Source: Nanobdellota archaeon (lineage in GTDB: Archaea; Nanobdellota; Nanobdellia; Pacearchaeales; GW2011-AR1). Taken from it: a stretch of DNA of 7,026 nucleotides. The notes beneath the pieces are model-generated. The model made no database searches. It was not told where the DNA came from and saw nothing but the letters and a program-made list of their open reading frames with translations. The DNA is taken from contig JAHIWJ010000009.1 in NCBI GenBank assembly GCA_018816205.1, positions 1 through 7,026 of the forward strand, written 5' to 3'. Positions within the stretch are counted from its first letter, which is position 1; every line of letters starts with the position of its first letter. This document shows positions 4,910 to 7,026 of the stretch, piece by piece. A program made the position numbers and the translations under genes.

Positions 4910-6220
4910 ATGGCATACGACATTATAATCGGCAGAAATGAATCTGACAAAGAAAAATTCGGCGACAAAGGTTTAATTTTTCTCGGTAAGGGATACGTCA
5001 GAATGGGGACCTACACTTCACTCTCAAACAAAATCTGGATGGACATAGCCAGATCCCACGTCGTTCTAATCGCTGGCAAAAGAGGTTCAGGAAAGTCATA
5101 CACGCTTGGCACAATAGCCGAGGAACTTTCAGACCTAGACCAAGAATCAGCAAAAAACATTGCACCATTAATCTTTGACACAATGGGCATATTCTGGACC
5201 ATGAAATTCAAAAACGAGAAGGACAAACTTCTATTAGACCAATGGAACCTGAAGACAAAAAAACTCCCTGTGAAAGTTTTCGTTCCCTTCGGTAAAGAAA
5301 AAGAATATCGTGACAAATCGATCCCCTTCGACGCAACCTTCGCACTAAAACCCTCAGAATTAAACGCAGAAGACTGGATAACCCTCTTCGACCTAAAGAT
5401 GACTTCCCTCCCGGGAGTTTTAATCTCCCGAGCCATCACCGAGCTGCAGGAAAAAAAGAGTGAATACACAATAGAGGACATTCAAAAGGAAATAAAATCA
5501 GACAGGGAAGCTGACAAAGAAACAAGAGAGATAGCTTCAGCGATGTTTATCGCAGCCTCGACATGGGGTGTCTTTTCCACAAAGAAAGGGGGCACTGAAA
5601 TTTCAGATCTCATAACTGCTGGCACCACAACAGTTTTGGATGTTTCAATTTATTCATCGGTAAGCGCTTTCAACGTTCGAGCACTAGTTATTTCTCTCGT
5701 TTCCAGAAGATTATTTGACACCCGTATGGACGCCAGAAAAAAAGAAGAGCTTGAAGCGCTCCAGCACGGTCAAGATTACCTTTCTTATAAAAACGCACGT
5801 AAAGAACCTTTAGTTTGGATTTTTGTCGACGAGGCCCACGAGTTCCTTCCTAGAGAAGGAAAAACCCCGGCAACCGACGCTTTAGTTCAAATCCTGCGAG
5901 AAGGTAGACAGCCCGGAATCTCCCTTGTCCTCGCAACCCAGCAACCAGGTCAAATCCACAAAGATGTCATGACTCAATCTGACATCGTTATCGCCCATCG
6001 ATTGACCGCCCAACCCGACATTGAAGCCCTGAATCAAATCATGCAAACCTATCTGCTAGAAAACATAAGACAGCAAATCGACAGCCTCCCTCCGGAAAAA
6101 GGCGCTGCAATCGTTCTCGACGACAACTCAGAAAGAATTTACCCAATTCGTGTCCGCCCAAGATTTACCTGGCACGGCGGCGAAGCTCCCGCAGCAGTCA
6201 AGGCCGATTTGAAGTTTTAA
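4910..6220 (+). CDS. HerA/FtsK-superfamily ATPase (DUF87), probable DNA translocase
   Basis: This 436-residue P-loop ATPase is of the HerA type, hexameric motors that pump double-stranded DNA. Walker A is GKRGSGKS at 56-63 (K62, S63). Walker B is VWIFVDEAHEF at 302-312 (D307, E308). A likely arginine-finger region is LREGRQPG at 329-336. The HerA motif LATQQPGQIHKDVMTQSDIVI (341-361) carries the sensor glutamines. A roughly 45-residue N-terminal segment precedes the P-loop. That is shorter than the HAS-barrel of canonical HerA (about 500 or more residues in total), so this is a compact paralogue rather than the repair HerA. No NurA nuclease gene lies in the window. A helical, charged insertion (about 180-210) and another (275-298) interrupt the core. 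The gene follows the SPFH gene by 46 bases and has its own Shine-Dalgarno. Its stop shares bases with the convergent gene at 6217. Family membership is secure; a role in repair, defence, conjugation or packaging cannot be told. Confidence 0.93.
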   Translation: MAYDIIIGRNESDKEKFGDKGLIFLGKGYVRMGTYTSLSNKIWMDIARSHVVLIAGKRGSGKSYTLGTIAEELSDLDQESAKNIAPLIFDTMGIFWTMKFKNEKDKLLLDQWNLKTKKLPVKVFVPFGKEKEYRDKSIPFDATFALKPSELNAEDWITLFDLKMTSLPGVLISRAITELQEKKSEYTIEDIQKEIKSDREADKETREIASAMFIAASTWGVFSTKKGGTEISDLITAGTTTVLDVSIYSSVSAFNVRALVISLVSRRLFDTRMDARKKEELEALQHGQDYLSYKNARKEPLVWIFVDEAHEFLPREGKTPATDALVQILREGRQPGISLVLATQQPGQIHKDVMTQSDIVIAHRLTAQPDIEALNQIMQTYLLENIRQQIDSLPPEKGAAIVLDDNSERIYPIRVRPRFTWHGGEAPAAVKADLKF

Positions 6221-6561
6221 CTCTCAAAGGTCCCGCACACGTTTGGAGGCCACTCAGTAGGAATATCTTCTGGATGAGCAATTAACGGCGAAGCAAGTGT
6301 TTCATAATGAATACTGGGGGGAGGGTTGTCTGGGAGAGTTCTAACAACCATTCTAACTGCCTCGGGAGATTCTGTGCGAAATAGTTTAGTAGGAGTTAGT
6401 TCAACAGAAACACCATCGCCCTCACACCTATAAATATTAGACTTGGTTCTAACAGATTGATATCCTATCCCCTCCAAATAGTTGGCTATTAATTCTGCAC
6501 TGTTGACCCCTTCAGGAAATTGTCTGTTCACTTGTTTCGTTATCTCTAATGGCCTAACCAT
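6217..6561 (-). CDS. Unrecognised 114-residue protein
   Basis: The gene starts at ATG 6561 with a consensus TATA box 21 bases upstream. It ends at TAA 6217-6219, so the palindrome TTAA (6217-6220) supplies stop codons to this gene and to the convergent ATPase gene. Residues 1-35 look helical and include SAELIANYLEGIGYQSV. Residues 36-75 look like beta strands (SNIYRCEGDGVSVELT, then AVRMVVRTL). The C-terminal third is Pro-rich (DNPPPSIHYE, PTEWPPNVCG). There are two cysteines (46, 109), no signal peptide and no membrane segment. The alpha-then-beta layout could be a small binding domain, but no family is recognised. It is divergent from the gene at 6650, with 88 bases between starts. Confidence 0.7.
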   Translation of the reverse strand: MVRPLEITKQVNRQFPEGVNSAELIANYLEGIGYQSVRTKSNIYRCEGDGVSVELTPTKLFRTESPEAVRMVVRTLPDNPPPSIHYETLASPLIAHPEDIPTEWPPNVCGTFES

Positions 6562-6582
6562 ACCAATATTTCAAAATATAAT

Positions 6583-6590
6583 TATTTAAA
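6583..6590 (-). promoter_or_regulatory. TATA box for the 114-residue gene
   Basis: On the minus strand TTTAAATA lies 21 bases before ATG 6561, with CGAAAAG just upstream as a BRE-like element. It is one of the best archaeal promoter matches in the window and implies a leaderless message. Confidence 0.65.
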
Positions 6591-6620
6591 CTTTTCGGAT
6601 GTTACCACTTTTTAGTAAAT

Positions 6621-6628
6621 TTTGAATA
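6621..6628 (+). promoter_or_regulatory. Weak TATA box for the gene at 6650
   Basis: TTTGAATA, one mismatch from TTTAAATA, lies 21 bases before ATG 6650. The spacing equals that of the stronger boxes, which supports both the promoter and this start codon. It diverges from the box at 6583-6590. Confidence 0.4.
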
Positions 6629-6649
6629 TTAAAAAGTTATGGCAAAAAG

Positions 6650-6844
6650 ATGCCAGAATCAAGACTAATCGATTATACAGAGTTCGAAGAAAGAGCAGTA
6701 GCCTCGCGTGCAGACCTAGAAATTAGAGGTGTACACCATTCGGTCTTTTCAGATGAAATCAACAACGAAGGAAAAGCGTATCAAATAGAACAGATGGAGT
6801 TCGGGGATTTAAAGGGGGATTTGCATACCTATGGAAAAGAGTAA
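6650..6844 (+). CDS. Short acidic protein, 64 residues as read; probably the front of a frameshifted 105-residue gene
   Basis: From ATG 6650 the frame reads 64 residues (MPESRLIDYTEFEERAVASR..., ending in HTYGKE) to TAA 6842-6844. A TATA-like box 21 bases upstream supports the start. The protein is acidic and soluble-looking and has no recognised domain. The -1 frame is open from 6757 to TGA 6964-6966, and its last 40 or so residues look like real protein, including ISFRIHREISPSGVGYRRYS. The two readings can be joined at T TTA AAG (6808-6814), which is followed by a run of Gs up to 6818. A -1 slip there would give 55 + 50 = 105 residues. The cause may be a lost G in the homopolymer (mutation or sequencing error) or programmed frameshifting. 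The function is unknown. Confidence 0.55.
   Translation: MPESRLIDYTEFEERAVASRADLEIRGVHHSVFSDEINNEGKAYQIEQMEFGDLKGDLHTYGKE
6808..6814 (+). other. Possible -1 frameshift site T TTA AAG
   Basis: In the frame of the gene at 6650 the codons are GAT TTA AAG GGG GAT, so T TTA AAG fits the X XXY YYZ slippery pattern. A -1 slip enters exactly the frame that stays open to 6966. The adjoining G run (6814-6818) is also a common place for indels, so the site may mark a mutation rather than recoding. Confidence 0.35.
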
Positions 6845-6966
6845 TTCTAAAAAGAATTAAAAGAACAGATAACATATCTTTTAGAATTCACAGAGAAATA
6901 TCACCCAGCGGTGTGGGATACAGGCGTTATTCAATGGATGAACTAATCTGCGAAGCTAACGACTGA
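6814..6966 (+). pseudogene. Continuation in the -1 frame of the gene at 6650
   Basis: This 50-codon stretch runs from GGG GGA TTT to TGA 6964-6966 and has no good start of its own; its only ATG is near the end, at MDELICEAND. It begins with a hydrophobic and basic segment (GGFAYLWKRVILKRIKR) and continues with a natural-looking mix of residues. It is best read as the C-terminal part of the gene that starts at 6650, disconnected by one base. It ends 5 bases before the convergent gene at the right edge. Confidence 0.45.
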
Positions 6967-6971
6967 GAAGA

Positions 6972-7026
6972 CTAATCAACCTTCATCTCCACCCGCCACC
7001 GATACTTCTTCGTCCCAATCTCTCCC
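6972..7026 (-). CDS. C-terminal end of an unrecognised minus-strand gene, cut by the right edge
   Basis: On the minus strand one frame entering from the right edge reads GEIGTKKYRWRVEMKVD and stops at TAG (6972-6974). The basic and hydrophobic alternation looks like a terminal beta strand. The position, convergent with and 5 bases from the preceding gene, fits the tight packing seen elsewhere. A second frame is also open for 16 codons, so the choice of frame rests on appearance only. Confidence 0.4.
   Translation of the reverse strand, partial: GEIGTKKYRWRVEMKVD

Noticed and set aside
4998..5481. Minus-strand frames of 61 and 156 codons
   Set aside because: They lie opposite the HerA-type ATPase gene, whose motifs are unmistakable; Ser/Phe-rich shadow translations.
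1..7026. CRISPR array or tandem repeats
   Set aside because: No regularly spaced repeated units were seen anywhere in the window.

Overview
The window reads as archaeal. Five genes (superoxide dismutase, the thioredoxin-fold protein, the 118-residue unknown, the SPFH gene and the 114-residue unknown) have a good TATA-like octamer 19-22 bases before the most likely start codon, and the 64-residue gene has a weaker one at the same distance. This is the layout of archaeal leaderless transcripts. Purine-rich BRE-like bases precede several of the boxes. Together with tight packing, overlapping convergent ends, a HerA/DUF87 ATPase and short single-domain proteins, this suggests a small archaeal genome, perhaps DPANN (Pacearchaeota/Woesearchaeota-like). 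That lineage call is inference; no rRNA or marker gene is present.

Left part (1-3578, mostly minus strand): the C-terminal end of an unrecognised plus-strand gene runs convergently into a minus-strand cluster. In transcription order the cluster is a membrane-anchored DsbA/thioredoxin-fold protein (2493-3578), a stretch with two overlapping small frames that may be a decayed gene (2251-2471), a Mn-type superoxide dismutase (1587-2198), and a membrane-anchored, cysteine-rich TIM-barrel glycosidase-like protein (301-1566). The last two lie 20 bases apart and are probably one transcript. A plausible common theme is cell-surface and oxidative chemistry: the dismutase handles superoxide, the anchored thioredoxin could make or repair disulfides outside the membrane, and the eight-cysteine surface protein is a possible client.

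Middle (3579-4203): a roughly 109-bp element with 13-bp perfect terminal inverted repeats that resemble IS6-family ends (MITE-like) sits between the thioredoxin promoter and the 3' end of an unrecognised 118-residue gene. A short divergent promoter region follows, with TATA boxes on both strands.

Right part (4204-7026): an SPFH (stomatin/prohibitin-type) gene is followed after 46 bases by a HerA/DUF87 ATPase gene. The pair may couple a membrane scaffold to a DNA-translocating motor. It is the strongest candidate here for an under-described system, although its function is inferred only from domains and adjacency. The ATPase gene shares its stop bases (TTAA) with a convergent unknown gene (6217-6561). 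A divergent short gene (6650) ends early at 6844 but appears to continue in the -1 frame to 6966, with a T TTA AAG slippery heptamer and a G run at the junction. The window closes with the last 17 codons of a minus-strand gene.
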